DNA of 64,000 nt, from contig JAHLEZ010000014.1 in assembly GCA_020726505.1 (NCBI GenBank), positions 930,001-994,000 on the forward strand, written 5' to 3'. The stretch is from Leptodontidium sp. MPI-SDFR-AT-0119 (taxonomy: Eukaryota; Ascomycota; Leotiomycetes; Helotiales; Leptodontidiaceae). The position numbers and the translations under genes were made by a program. Below the pieces are notes generated by a model. It made no database searches. It saw only the letters and a list, made by a program, of their open reading frames with translations, and was not told the origin of the DNA. The number at the start of each line of letters is the position of its first letter. The stretch's first letter is position 1. Shown piece after piece: positions 48,122 through 58,584 of this stretch.

Positions 48122-50373
48122 ATGCTGGACTCTTTCGAAATCCTTACGACATCTGGTGTCGTTCTATGGTCGAAATCATATGCGCCAACCAGCCCCTCAA
48201 TCATCAATAGCCTCATCACCAATGTCTTCATTGAAGAGCGTACACTTCCAGGAGCGGGCATCGCAGACGATATCTCAGCAGCCAATAACCCTCCATACAA
48301 ATATGAACAGCATACCTTGAAATGGACGACAGTGAAGGAGCTTAATTTGATCTTCGTGGTACGTCGAGCGCGGAGGAGCTCATGGGAACCATTGGCCACT
48401 GACTGTCCTTGCAGGCTGTCTATCGATCACTTCTTCACCTATCATGGATCGACAAACTCGTGGACAATATCAAGACCATATTCGTGGATCTGTATGGTGA
48501 TCAATTGAAAAAGCCACATACTACTCTCGTGGAATGTCATTTCGACGAATATTTCGACCAGCAAATACAGAAGCTTGAAAAGACAGCTTTGAACCAAGAC
48601 ACAAGTGTGGTAGAATCCTCCTCTGTATTTGCGAAAGAAGCACCGACTCAAGTTTCCGAGAAGTTCGACGACGAGCCTCCGCCCTTGCCTGGACTCCTTG
48701 CAAGAGGTAGGTAAATTATGACCAACAGAGGCACAAAGCTGATTTGGGTTTAGGACATTCGAAGAACAACTATAGGGATCTCACTTCGAACGACTCTACA
48801 CCCATTGCGACTCCCGATACCTCGCGACCAAGTACACCTGCAAGCCATATACTTACCGGAAAGGCAGGGCCAGGAGGCAAAGGATCCCGAAGGACGCGAA
48901 AAGCAGCGAACACTCCAAGCGCCTACGCATCATCAGGAGACGAATCTTTCCTGAAGAAGAGCAAAGCTGGTAAATCTGCCGCTCCAAAGAAAGGAAGAAA
49001 ATGGGACGCAGATGGACTAGCGGACGAAGACAGCGATACCCCGCTCGATTACTCTGCTCCAGCAAATGGTGCAATATCAGGCGAGGACGAGGGAAAGGAA
49101 CGACCAGGAGCTATGGAAGAAGTAGATCAAACAACGTGGGGTTCCAAGACTGGTAAAGGACAGTTCGTCCTGAAGGATCTAGATGACCAGGTCAACTCGA
49201 TTTTGGCCTCAGCAGACGCCAAGAAAGCAGACACCGCAGCACCAGCCACTGGAATAGTAGGATCAAGCTTGAGTGCGATCGGAGGACTTTTCAGAAATGT
49301 TGTGGGAGGCAAGACTCTGACGAAAGAGGACTTGGATAAAGCTATCAAGGGAATGGAAGATCATCTGTTGAGGAAGAATGTTGCACGAGAAGCTGCCATT
49401 CGACTTTGCGAAGGTGTAGAAAGGGAATTGATTGGAGTGAAGACTGGCAACTTCGAAAGTCTGTATTCCTGTGGTGGCAAGTTGAACCTCTTCTAACATA
49501 GAATAGGTGTACAAGCGAAGATCCAAACAGCCATGGAGTCTTCATTGCGGAAGATCCTGACTCCAACGTCATCTCTTGATCTGCTAAGAGAAATCGATGC
49601 AGTCACAGCGCCTTCTGCACTATCCTTACAGAAACGGCGTCCATATGTCATGTCGATTGTTGGCGTCAATGGTGTCGGGAAATCTACCAATCTTTCCAAG
49701 ATCTGCTTCTTCCTTTTACAAAACAAGTACAAGGTATTAGTTGTGGCGTGCGATACCTTCAGATCTGGTGCAGTGGAACAATTGGCTGTTCATGTGCGGA
49801 ACTTGAAGGAACTCACGTCTCGAGAGGGAGGAGAGGTCGAGCTGTACCAAAAGGGATACGGAAAGGATGCAGCAAATGTTGCCAAGGATGCCGTGACTTT
49901 TGCTGGTCAGGAAGGATTCGATGTTGTCTTGATTGATACCGCTGGCCGCCGTCACAATGACCAGGTAAGTGCTTCTGTCGTCTGGGCTTCAAACTTGCTG
50001 ACACTCTAAAGCGTCTCATGTCTTCACTTGAGAAGTTCGCCAAGTTCGCTCAGCCTGATAAAATCCTCATGGTTGGAGAAGTGAGTACATTCCTCTGCTT
50101 CATGCGATTCCAGCTAACAGAATGCAGGCATTAGTAGGAACAGACTCTGTAGCGCAAGCGAGGAACTTCAACGCAGCATTCGGTAGCGGGCGGTCGCTCG
50201 ATGGCTTCATCATCTCCAAATGCGACACTGTAGGGGACATGGTTGGTACTTTAGTCAGTATGGTGCATGCTACCAACGTCCCAGTACTTTTCGTAGGTGT
50301 TGGGCAGCACTACAGCGATTTGAGGAATCTTTCCGTGAAATGGGCTGTGGAAAAGCTATTAAGTAGCAATTAA
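48122..50373 (+). CDS. SRP101: Signal recognition particle receptor alpha subunit (668 aa)
   Basis: ER-membrane-bound SRP GTPase receptor for co-translational targeting. Exons 48122-48358, 48415-48706, 48754-49458, 49507-49964, 50012-50080, 50128-50373 (669 codons with stop). The N-terminal longin-like SRX domain (MLDSFEILTTSGVVLWSKSY...) binds the beta subunit. A charged Ser/Lys/Asp linker (residues about 180-330) follows. The NG GTPase part has the N-domain helices, G1 GVNGVGKST (about 464-472), DTFRSGAVEQL, DTAGR (about 555-559), ISKCDTVGDMVGTLVSM (G4) and GVGQHYSDLRNLSVKW. Exon 3 ends at an unusual GTCTGT donor. Confidence 0.95.
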
Positions 50374-50590
50374 TCAACTAATTTTCTACCACCCGTACTA
50401 TTTACGGTCTTCTGCATATCCAAGTGAGTATTGAGCAAAAGCGTCCCAAAAAGGTTCTTAACAATTAACCGAGAACAAACAAGGTAGAAGAAGAAAATTG
50501 CCCATATCCACCATGACAAACGTTCAATTACTCACCTTTGGAGATACGGATTCACTTGACCACGACGAAAATTAAACTCCGCAAACTTAA
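50374..50590. other. Short intergenic gap after SRP101
   Basis: 3' flank of SRP101 before the F-box-like remnant. Nothing seen. Confidence 0.4.
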
Positions 50591-51586
50591 GCTTGCCACT
50601 TCCTCAGTCTCTACGTCGCTGAAAAAACCAAGCACCACATCGTGAGAGATATGCGCTCCAAAGTCGACGTTCACGATAGCAGTGCTACGAAACTCACAAT
50701 ACAGCAGTTCATCGAAGTCTTGCGAATCCCTTCTTTTCGGAGCCTTGCTGTTGATATGATTGAGTTGGAGATGGAATTTTGGCCGCTCATTGATGTAGAG
50801 CCTTCGAGAAGGAGCGCCTTGATTTCTTTGGTGAGTTAACTTCTTGAGACGTCTTTTCTTTTCTCGGATCGTCTCCGTTTTTTTTAAGCTGCCTGTGTCT
50901 GTGTTCTTATCAGGCAATCGACCCCCCCTTACCCCTATATAGTATGAGATCCGTAACTAACTTTAGGCTTCTGCATCTAGGACGTGACACTAATCCACGA
51001 AAGAAATCTCAGGCCTGTCCTTCATCTCGTCCCCCAACTCCAAAAGCTAAAATGGACATTCTGGTTGAACCACAAGCGGCATCTGGCACCCAACGGCATG
51101 ACCTGCGATACAATCCGGACGTCTCTAGGCAGCTGTCAAAATACCTTACAGGAGTTGCGAATTCCTCCCGAGCACGGCTTCGGTAGGTAATGGCTGGTCA
51201 GCCAAGTGACTTTGCAAGAAACGTTGGGCTTGAAGTCATTCAGTTCGTTGCGTATCTTGGAAATGCCTTTCAAGATACTGATAGGGAACGGGGAGGGGGA
51301 TGACGTGTGCTTAATTGACGTCCTGCCGCGAAGTCTTGAGCCTTTGATCTTGACAGACAACCCGAAGGTCGGAAATCATGGAGATACATGGGATGTTATC
51401 AGTCTGTTTAAGGTCCTGCGACGATTCCTGGCTAATCTCGGTCATGGGAAAGGTCGTCCGTGGAAGCTGAAGACGCTGACTTGGAGTCATGTTGATCCTA
51501 TGGAGTGGGAGATGCTGAACGAGAAGTTCCACAGGGGGCTGCAGACTGCTTGTAAGATGGCTGGGGTTGAGTTCATTCAAAACTAA
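50591..51586 (+). pseudogene. F-box/LRR-like protein remnant with in-frame stop
   Basis: One frame reads LYVAEKTKHHIVRDMRSKVD...LTIQQFIEVLRIPSFRSLAV to ISL. An intron (about 50833-50981, GTGAGT donor) leads to DVTLIHERNLRPVLHLVPQLQKLKWTF, NTLQELRIPPEHGFG, then a TAA at 51188-51190. The same frame continues with VTLQETLGLKSFSSLRILEM, IDVLPRSLEPLILTDN and ending VEFIQN. The LPxL/LxxL spacing recalls the C-terminal leucine-rich part of fungal F-box proteins. No F-box or confident start is visible, so it is probably 5'-truncated as well as stopped. Confidence 0.5.
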
Positions 51587-52415
51587 GGTTGGATATTCCA
51601 GAAAATTCATCATACAAGCATTCTATATTCGTAGCTGAGAGAAGGAGATGATTCGCCTAAAATGTTTTTAATAATAACTTTCTTAGTCTTAAGTTGTCTC
51701 ACTCAAATACAGCCTCTAGAGCAATCTTAAATGCCTCTCTTAAACGTGAAAATAAACACCCGATAAAGTGTAAGACAAATAAATGTAAGACAAGGTCGAA
51801 AAGTGAGGCACGTATGTCAAGACATTGCCGAACTCCGAGTGGATGACTCTCGGCTAATTAGAGACCGCAGACAACTGATTTCTTGCATCTCTTGGGCCAA
51901 GGAAAGCTTTACTCGAAATCGATATCCCAAACCTTATCATTCATCATATCTTCTGAACAGCGTATTATAGTTTGAGAGCCATCGAGCTTTTCATCTTGCC
52001 GAAGTTGTACAGAGCCACCAAAGTTGGAACTAGAGTACTAGCCAGACAGTCAACTTCCTCTGAGTGAACCCGGAATAATTCGACAGCTGCCAAGGCTAGT
52101 GTATCAAGGTATGTTTAAGCTCAGATCACTTTCAAATGCCTTATTTACTCCACTGGAGTTTCTCCTGTCTTCAAGGGGTGTCCATTAATGAGATTTTTGC
52201 TTGGACCTATGACGGGTTTACTTTCGAAGAAGAGAGAATTCAACATCCACTTACTGAGGACATACTATACAGCAAAGGGAAAGAACTTTCGATATCTTCC
52301 TGAGTAGTAACTTGCAAGTAGGGTATCGAGTTTGTACAACAGCTCAAATACCTATCACTTGAAAAGTCATACCATACCATATCCCACAACCATAGCCTAC
52401 ATCCTGACATCAACA
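51587..52415. other. A/T-rich intergenic region
   Basis: No gene supported. Rich in TAA/TTA runs near 51660-51800. The last part is a C/A-rich leader of the hydrolase gene. Confidence 0.5.
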
Positions 52416-53534
52416 ATGGAATTCAAAATGGATCCCACCCTCATCTTGCACACTCCACCACCCCTCGATCCAGCCTGGCTCGATCACGAGAAAAGCGCAA
52501 ATCTTCTCGCTCCAGCTCCAGTCCTCTCGACCTCCAGCGAGCGCCAACAGCTCTACGCATCCACCTGCCGAAAGCTAAACACCGAGCTACTTTCTGGCCG
52601 AGACAAACATCTCACAGAAGGTATCAAGATCCACGATACGGGGATCGAAACCAGACCTGGCTCCTCAGGCGATCCTGTGTATATCCCAATCAGAAGTTAC
52701 AAGCCATCTTTCACTTCTTCCGGACCACCACCTCCAGCTATATCTTCCACCAGCGATGGAAATGAGGAATCTGGGCGAGAAATAGAGGAGGAGAGCGACG
52801 ATGGTGTGCCGATTGCGATCTACTACCACGGAGGCGGTTTATATGTAGGGGATCTGGACAGTGAAGATCTGACCTGTCGTCGAGTATGCAAGGAGTTACA
52901 ATGTACAGTGTACTCAGTCGAGTATAGACTTATGCCCGAGGTCACAGCATCCACAGCTCTCGCCGACGCCATAGCAGCTTTCCGTGCTATTACAGCGAGT
53001 AGGAAAGCCAGCCGGCTGATCCTGATGGGGAGTTCGTCTGGCGGACAACTCGCTGCACAAGTCTCGCAGCGGTTCAAGACATCGGTAGGCCATATGCAGA
53101 TTCATGGTGTGTTGTTGAGAGGACCGGTGACGTGTGATGCTACTGAAGACGGTGCGAATCTACCTCCTAAGCTCAGGGAGTGTCATACGTCCATGTCGGA
53201 GGATTTTCATACTTCACTCCTCAGCAACGCAGCTGTCAATAGCCAGAACAGGACGAAGGAACTTATGCCGCTGGAAGTGGAGGATTTGTCGGGTATGCCG
53301 AGACATTGGATTCAGGTCTCAACAAATGATATATATTACTCTGATGGGGCATGTTATGCGGAGGCGTTGAGGCGCAAGGGTGTAGATGTCAAGCTGGATG
53401 TTGTAGTTGGGTGGCCCCATACTTTTTGGCTGAAGGCGCCGTTTTTGGAGAGGGCCGTAATGGCGGAGAGGGATATGATTGAAGGGCTTCGGTGGTTGCT
53501 TGAGAGTGAGAGTGAGGCTAAGGTGGAAGGGTAG
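52416..53534 (+). CDS. Alpha/beta hydrolase, hormone-sensitive-lipase-like (fold-3) family (372 aa)
   Basis: Likely cytosolic esterase or lipase; single exon. Catalytic features in order: oxyanion-hole motif YYHGGGLYVGDLDSED, nucleophile elbow GSSSGGQLAAQ, Asp in STNDIYYSDG, His in GWPHTFW. An acidic Ser/Glu insertion before HGGG (STSDGNEESGREIEEESDD) is unusual in length. The ATG at 52416 is followed by a second Met (MEFKMDPTL). The substrate may be a small ester of secondary metabolism or detoxification; this is inference from the family. Confidence 0.9.
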   Translation: MEFKMDPTLILHTPPPLDPAWLDHEKSANLLAPAPVLSTSSERQQLYASTCRKLNTELLSGRDKHLTEGIKIHDTGIETRPGSSGDPVYIPIRSYKPSFTSSGPPPPAISSTSDGNEESGREIEEESDDGVPIAIYYHGGGLYVGDLDSEDLTCRRVCKELQCTVYSVEYRLMPEVTASTALADAIAAFRAITASRKASRLILMGSSSGGQLAAQVSQRFKTSVGHMQIHGVLLRGPVTCDATEDGANLPPKLRECHTSMSEDFHTSLLSNAAVNSQNRTKELMPLEVEDLSGMPRHWIQVSTNDIYYSDGACYAEALRRKGVDVKLDVVVGWPHTFWLKAPFLERAVMAERDMIEGLRWLLESESEAKVEG

Positions 53535-54006
53535 AGATTGGGATAAGGGGCTTGTGCCGTTCTCGGATGAAGAAATCGAGAGAAAGTTTATGGATGTATG
53601 GATTGGTACTCAATGAAAAAGATCGGTTGCAGGAGATAGAGAATGTCATGGGCGCAAGCTTTGAACCATGAAACTTGCATGCTTGGAATGACAACCGCAA
53701 AATTTGGGGCAGAAAAGACTCCTCACGGATCCCACACACAGCACCCACTGGCTACTGACCAAGGAATTACCCATGATAGCCTTGACGGTAGAGAAGGAAT
53801 ATGTGTGATAGCCTCCAGTCTATACTGGTATAGGGAAGAGTTCGTCCATTGTTCACGTACTGTACATCTCCGAGTGATCAAGAGTGGCGGAGGTTGTACC
53901 AAATAAAGAGACCTTGTAGACTGAGGATACCATCTGAGTTTGCTCTTCTATCGGCCAACTATTTACACTAGTACAGGGGACATAGGAAAGGATGCGAAGG
54001 AGGCGT
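53535..54006. other. Convergent 3' flanks
   Basis: Lies between the stops of the hydrolase (plus) and ATP7 (minus). Nothing further seen. Confidence 0.5.
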
Positions 54007-54807
54007 CTACAGCACCGAAAGGTCGCCGAATTTCTCCTGTGAAGCAGTTAGCAAGTTGATACAGAATCAGGATATAGTATTTCGATGCTCAAACGTACCT
54101 TGTAGCCTGGTACAGACCAGCGTCCCTTGGAAACGAGTTGGGAGGTCTTCTCATCGATATCTGGGCGGGCAGCAGCAACTTCGTCCTAAAAGCACACAGC
54201 GAATCAGTCCCATCCCATGAAATCCATCCCATCAACGCAGTGATACATACCACAGTGAGATCCTCAAATGGTCTCGCCTCCTCGATATTCTTCAACGTCG
54301 CAGCCAAATCCTTCAACTCCAAATCCACACGCCCCTTGGTCTCCTCGGCGTTCTTCACAGCCTGTGCCTCGAATGCCTCAATGGCCTTGATCTGTCTGCC
54401 AACATCGTAGCTCGCGGGCTTGAATGTGCTGAAGTGCTTCTCGATCTCGTCAACCACGGCTTGGTTCTTCAGGATGGACTTGTAGTGCGCGAAGTCGACC
54501 TTGGATGGCTGCTCGGAAAGGATCTGAACGCGGCGACGGGCATCCTCGTTGCGCTTCTTGAAGGCCTGGAGGGAGGCGGCGGTTTGGCCACGGAGACCGA
54601 GGGATTGGGTGACTTTCGCCCAGTCGAGTTTGAGTGCTGCACTTCGCTGTGAGAGTAGATGTATTAGCTGGGTGTCCTGAAGAGGAGGTGCGAAGTTCGG
54701 CACGTCTCGGAGGCGGTTGTCAATTGGGACACTTCTCGTAGACGTGGCAGAAGCTTCGCAGATGGATTCGGAATCAATTGAGCGATTGAACTTACTCCGG
54801 CTGCCAT
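54007..54807 (-). CDS. ATP7: Mitochondrial ATP synthase subunit d (174 aa)
   Basis: Peripheral-stalk subunit of F1Fo-ATP synthase. Exons 54796-54807 (12 nt: MAAG), 54251-54646, 54099-54185, 54007-54036 (30 nt); 175 codons. [93 protein letters not shown] and [38 protein letters not shown] match the family end to end. As in other fungi there is no cleaved leader. The very small first and last exons make it easy to mis-annotate. Confidence 0.96.
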
Positions 54808-55362
54808 TTTGATGTGATTGGGAGGATTGGGGAGTGGAGAGTTGCGTTGAAGCGTCGTCGAAAGCTGAAGAGCTTCGGCAAAGAGCTAATTCTTCAATCA
54901 CGTGATTGGATATCCCCAAAACATTCCGAGATCTCTTGGGGCGGCCCATCGTTGCATGTCTCGGTACTGCATCTGTGTAAAGTGAAGTGATGTTAAAATG
55001 TAAAATGTGGTTTCAGCTTTCTTGAAACCACCATTTAAGTTGCTCTTTTAGTAAACGACAAGATATCATGTCTTGCTCTCTCAGAAATCACCAGTCCTTG
55101 TGCACCAAGGTCTTGCCATAGGTACCTTTGCTGAACTCTTCCGGCACAGACAGTTAATAGAAATGTCACTGGGGGGGGGGGGGTGTCAAAGTTGGAAAGC
55201 ATATGTGCAAATTTCTGATAATGTGGGATTGGAATCCACAAATGCTTTTCAGAATACATGTTTCGGGATGTAGATGCAAGCTATGCATTTTCCATCAAAC
55301 CTCCTCCAACTAGCCAGGTTCAGTCCGGAAACAAGACCAACATGACAAGCTAACTAATCACC
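54808..55362. other. Intergenic region with a poly-G run
   Basis: Upstream of ATP7 and 3' flank of EGD2. Contains a 13-G run. No gene supported. Confidence 0.5.
55171..55183 (+). repeat. 13-base poly-G tract
   Basis: Thirteen consecutive G in an intergenic region; the second long G run of the window after 1358-1392. Confidence 0.85.
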
Positions 55363-56212
55363 CTATATGCTTAGAGCCATAATAGAGTTGACTATATCAT
55401 TGTCATTCTCCTTCAATGCCTTGACAGCCTTGTTTCGTGAGACGCTGGCTTGGGTCATGACCAATTCGATATCCTTGTCCTCGAGTCCGGAAGCATCAAC
55501 CTCCTCTCCGTCATCCTCATCGTCATCCTTCTTGTCCTCACTGGTATCGATAGCCTTTCCCTTGCCGTGGTCGTGGGAGTGATCATGGCCAGAGTGGTCG
55601 TGTCCAGCGTGGTCGTGGGACTCAGCGGCAGCGAGCTGTTGGGCAGCAGATGCTTGGGCTTGGGAGTTCAAGTCCTCGATCTTGGCCTCACCGAAAACGC
55701 TTGATATTGTGTTAGTTGGAGGCCTGTGGGATGTGCCGAGGAATAGCTTACATGTAGGTGTTGGATGAAGGAGACTTGTAGACCTCAGGTTGGTTAATGA
55801 CGAAGAGAATCTGTGGACATAGAGATTAGCACAAGGTCCCAAAAGATCGTCTCCATCCCTGCAGGAAAGCAGTCCACGGCATTGTAGTCCCATCGCGGTG
55901 TAAGCCAGTCTCCAATGCCATCAAAACCCATTGGACCAAACAGGAGCTCGGAAGTACTCTTGGAGTACTCACATTCTTTGGTCTTCTCAAGGTAACACGG
56001 GTGATGCCTGGGACCTTGACAAGGCCGAGCTTCAGGATTGACTTGCGCGCCTTCTTCTCGTTGCGAGAGTGGACAATTTGGCCCTCGGCGGGGATTCCAG
56101 CCTCAGCAGCCTCTCCCTCGGAGTCAGAGCTGTCGGATCCCTCATCCTCTGCGGTGACGTTCTTGGAGACGGGCTCATCATCTGGGAGCTCTTCAATGCG
56201 TGGGTTCGACAT
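55363..56212 (-). CDS. EGD2: Nascent polypeptide-associated complex subunit alpha (211 aa)
   Basis: Ribosome-exit chaperone subunit. Exons 55973-56212, 55752-55810, 55363-55699; 212 codons. An acidic N-terminus ([14 protein letters not shown]) precedes the NAC domain ([62 protein letters not shown]). The C-terminal UBA domain is [38 protein letters not shown]. Between them residues 128-144 form a His/Asp-rich stretch ([18 protein letters not shown]) before a Lys/Asp-rich linker. Full length for fungal EGD2. Confidence 0.96.
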
Positions 56213-56834
56213 CGTGGGTGGTATGTCTGTTGTGGAGAGGGCCGTTAGCAAAACGAAGCTGTTGAGGTTGATTTTCGAATTTTCTCTTGTGCGCTTCCAC
56301 TCCGCAGAGCTTATCAAGTCGCAGAGATGAATAGGAAATCCTGTTTCCGTCCAAATTCGGAGGATTGGGGTAGACTAACCTGGGGTATGGAGGGTGAAAG
56401 GGAGGTGGTTGTTCAAGTCTTGTTGTTTGTCCAGAGGAGAAGCTTTTAGGGTTGCGAAATTCGCTAAGATTTAGGTCACCGGAATGGCGATCTGGAGAGG
56501 ATGTTGATGGCAACAAAACAGCAAGGAAAGTCAATCCACTGTTTTTCCATTGAATTTACAGCAGTTCGCCATAATTCTGATGGCAGTGTTCTAGTCCAGG
56601 ACTCAGATTCACGTTCAATTACATTGCAAGTTGAGCACGTAACTCATTACAGAAGCACCAGCCATACCAAATTACCATAGCAAATTATTCCTTGGAAAGT
56701 ACTTCATTGTCTTTTTGAAGTCCATATGCTCAGACGCCTGTCAAATTTGACGTAGGATACAAAGCTTCCCGAGAAGCAAAGGAATCCAGCAACCCAATGC
56801 AGTCATGATCGCAACCCCAAACTAGCAGAACCCT
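56213..56834. other. Intergenic, EGD2 promoter and L14 3' flank
   Basis: Holds the EGD2 leader, which may include a leader intron near its start. No gene supported. Confidence 0.5.
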
Positions 56835-57342
56835 CTAAGCCGCAGCCTTAACCTTTGCCAACGACTTTCGGACCTCGAATCGCTGTTGCTTTCTCAATCT
56901 CATGACCTTGAATCTCTCGAAATCCGTAAGAGCCTTTCTGCGTTCCTTCTGGCTGCGCTTCTTAGCCCAGGCACTCTCTTGCCACTTTGCCTCAATTCCG
57001 GCCTTCTCCCATTGCGCCTTGACAACACCAGTTCGGGCAGCTCTTGGGAGCTTCTCGAGGACGAGGGGAGTGAGGATAACTTTGGCAAGGGCGATCGATT
57101 GGCGTGGTACGGCGGTCTTGGAATCTGTGGATGGTCCGTCGATAAGAGCCTGTATTTCAATCAGTCCTTGCGCTTTCACCTCTCAGATCTCCCAGATTCC
57201 CAGCAGGGCCACATACGCGCTTGTGGTCGATGATCTCAACAATGGCAGCCAATTTTCCTTCCGCAGGTCCCTCAGCAATGAGAACAACTCGGCCGACCTC
57301 CACCAGTCTCCATGACGAAGCCTTGATCTCAGCGTCTCCCAT
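56835..57342 (-). CDS. RPL14: 60S ribosomal protein L14 (eL14, 146 aa)
   Basis: Large-subunit ribosomal protein. Exons 57217-57342 and 56835-57149 (147 codons). [40 protein letters not shown] is the KOW-like N-terminal domain. The basic end ([30 protein letters not shown]) is typical of fungal eL14. The intron after DHKR is in a position common for the family. Confidence 0.96.
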
Positions 57343-58584
57343 TTTAATGATTCTGAATGGCGCGTGTTAGTGGAAGACCTGGAGTGCGGGAGTATATCGA
57401 GAGAACGTACTGGGCGATGTTGTCGTGGGTGTCGATTTGGATTGAAGTTGTCGCTGATTCGGAAGACGAATTCAGAAAAGGCCTTAGGTGGGTGCGGCAA
57501 GCGAGCCCTAAATTTTTAGTTTACGCCTGAGGCATGAATGCGCTAGCTCCGACAGCTGCCTTAGCGCTAAAAAGTCAAGCAGAACTTCAAAACCGCGAGA
57601 ACTTCTTGTACCTTTTCATCTTTATCAACCTCATTCATTCCAACGCCTCTTCATTCCCGCAACATGTGCGCTCTCTATCGTTCGCAAACTATCATTTCTG
57701 CAATTCTTCTGTTGCAATTAATGGCATTCAATTGTAAGTTCAGCTACGCTCTCCTTTTCCATCTCTCCATTACATGATGATATAATTTGCGATCGACTCC
57801 GATGTGTTGGGCCCTCGCCGGGGTACTATAGCACCCGGAAGGATGAGATTCATTCTTACATATACTGAACCTGGTCTACAAATTCACAAAACTGTCTGTC
57901 TTTGTTTTGGGAGCAGTTGGCTAATTTGTCGAAGAACCTAGGATCCCCCAACTCGACCCTCTTTCGCTACAACACACAAATCCGAAGACTAAACACAGGG
58001 ACAATGGCAGGAACCTGGTGCGCGGCATATGGTAAGCAGGACTCTTCCTTTCTTTGCAACTTCCAGTTGCACCGCCCCGAGCAATGATTAAAAAAAACGC
58101 ACTGAAAATAGTGAACTCTTCGGAGTCATGAACATTTCTAACCAAGATCACTGAGCTACCACAAACAAGTCATACTTTTTTCTTCAGCAGAGAATTCAAG
58201 ACGTTTCACTAACTTGTCAATTACAGGAAGCGAATTTCATGTACTTTATGTACCCGTTCTACCAATGATGTCTCGAGCTCCAAGTGGAAGCCTTCGAGGC
58301 TTTGCCCAAGACCTCCCGTACTGTCCAGCAATGTTCGAATATGTAGCATAGTTTCAAATATACGATTTTTTTACCAATCATCATGCATATCATTTCTTCT
58401 TTCTTTGAGATCGTGAAATCTGTCTGTTTGCCTTAAATTCTTCCAAGTTGTCTAGTTTTATTCAACCCCAGAATACCACACCTCCCCGATATACACACCA
58501 AGATCAGTCCCTTTTAAAAGATGAAAATCGGCTCGCCGAATCCAAAAAGATTCCACCACATTAGCCATCAAAAATTGACCCACC
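57343..58584. other. 1.2-kb intergenic region, no firm gene
   Basis: A short plus-strand frame beginning at 57663 (MCALYRSQTIISAILLLQLM) looks like a signal peptide followed by a GTAAGT donor, so a small secreted-protein gene is conceivable, but I could not find convincing further exons. Otherwise nothing. Confidence 0.35.

Noticed and set aside
54089..54949. 286-codon minus-strand frame as one gene
   Set aside because: Reads through ATP7 introns; the spliced four-exon ATP7 model matches the family end to end.
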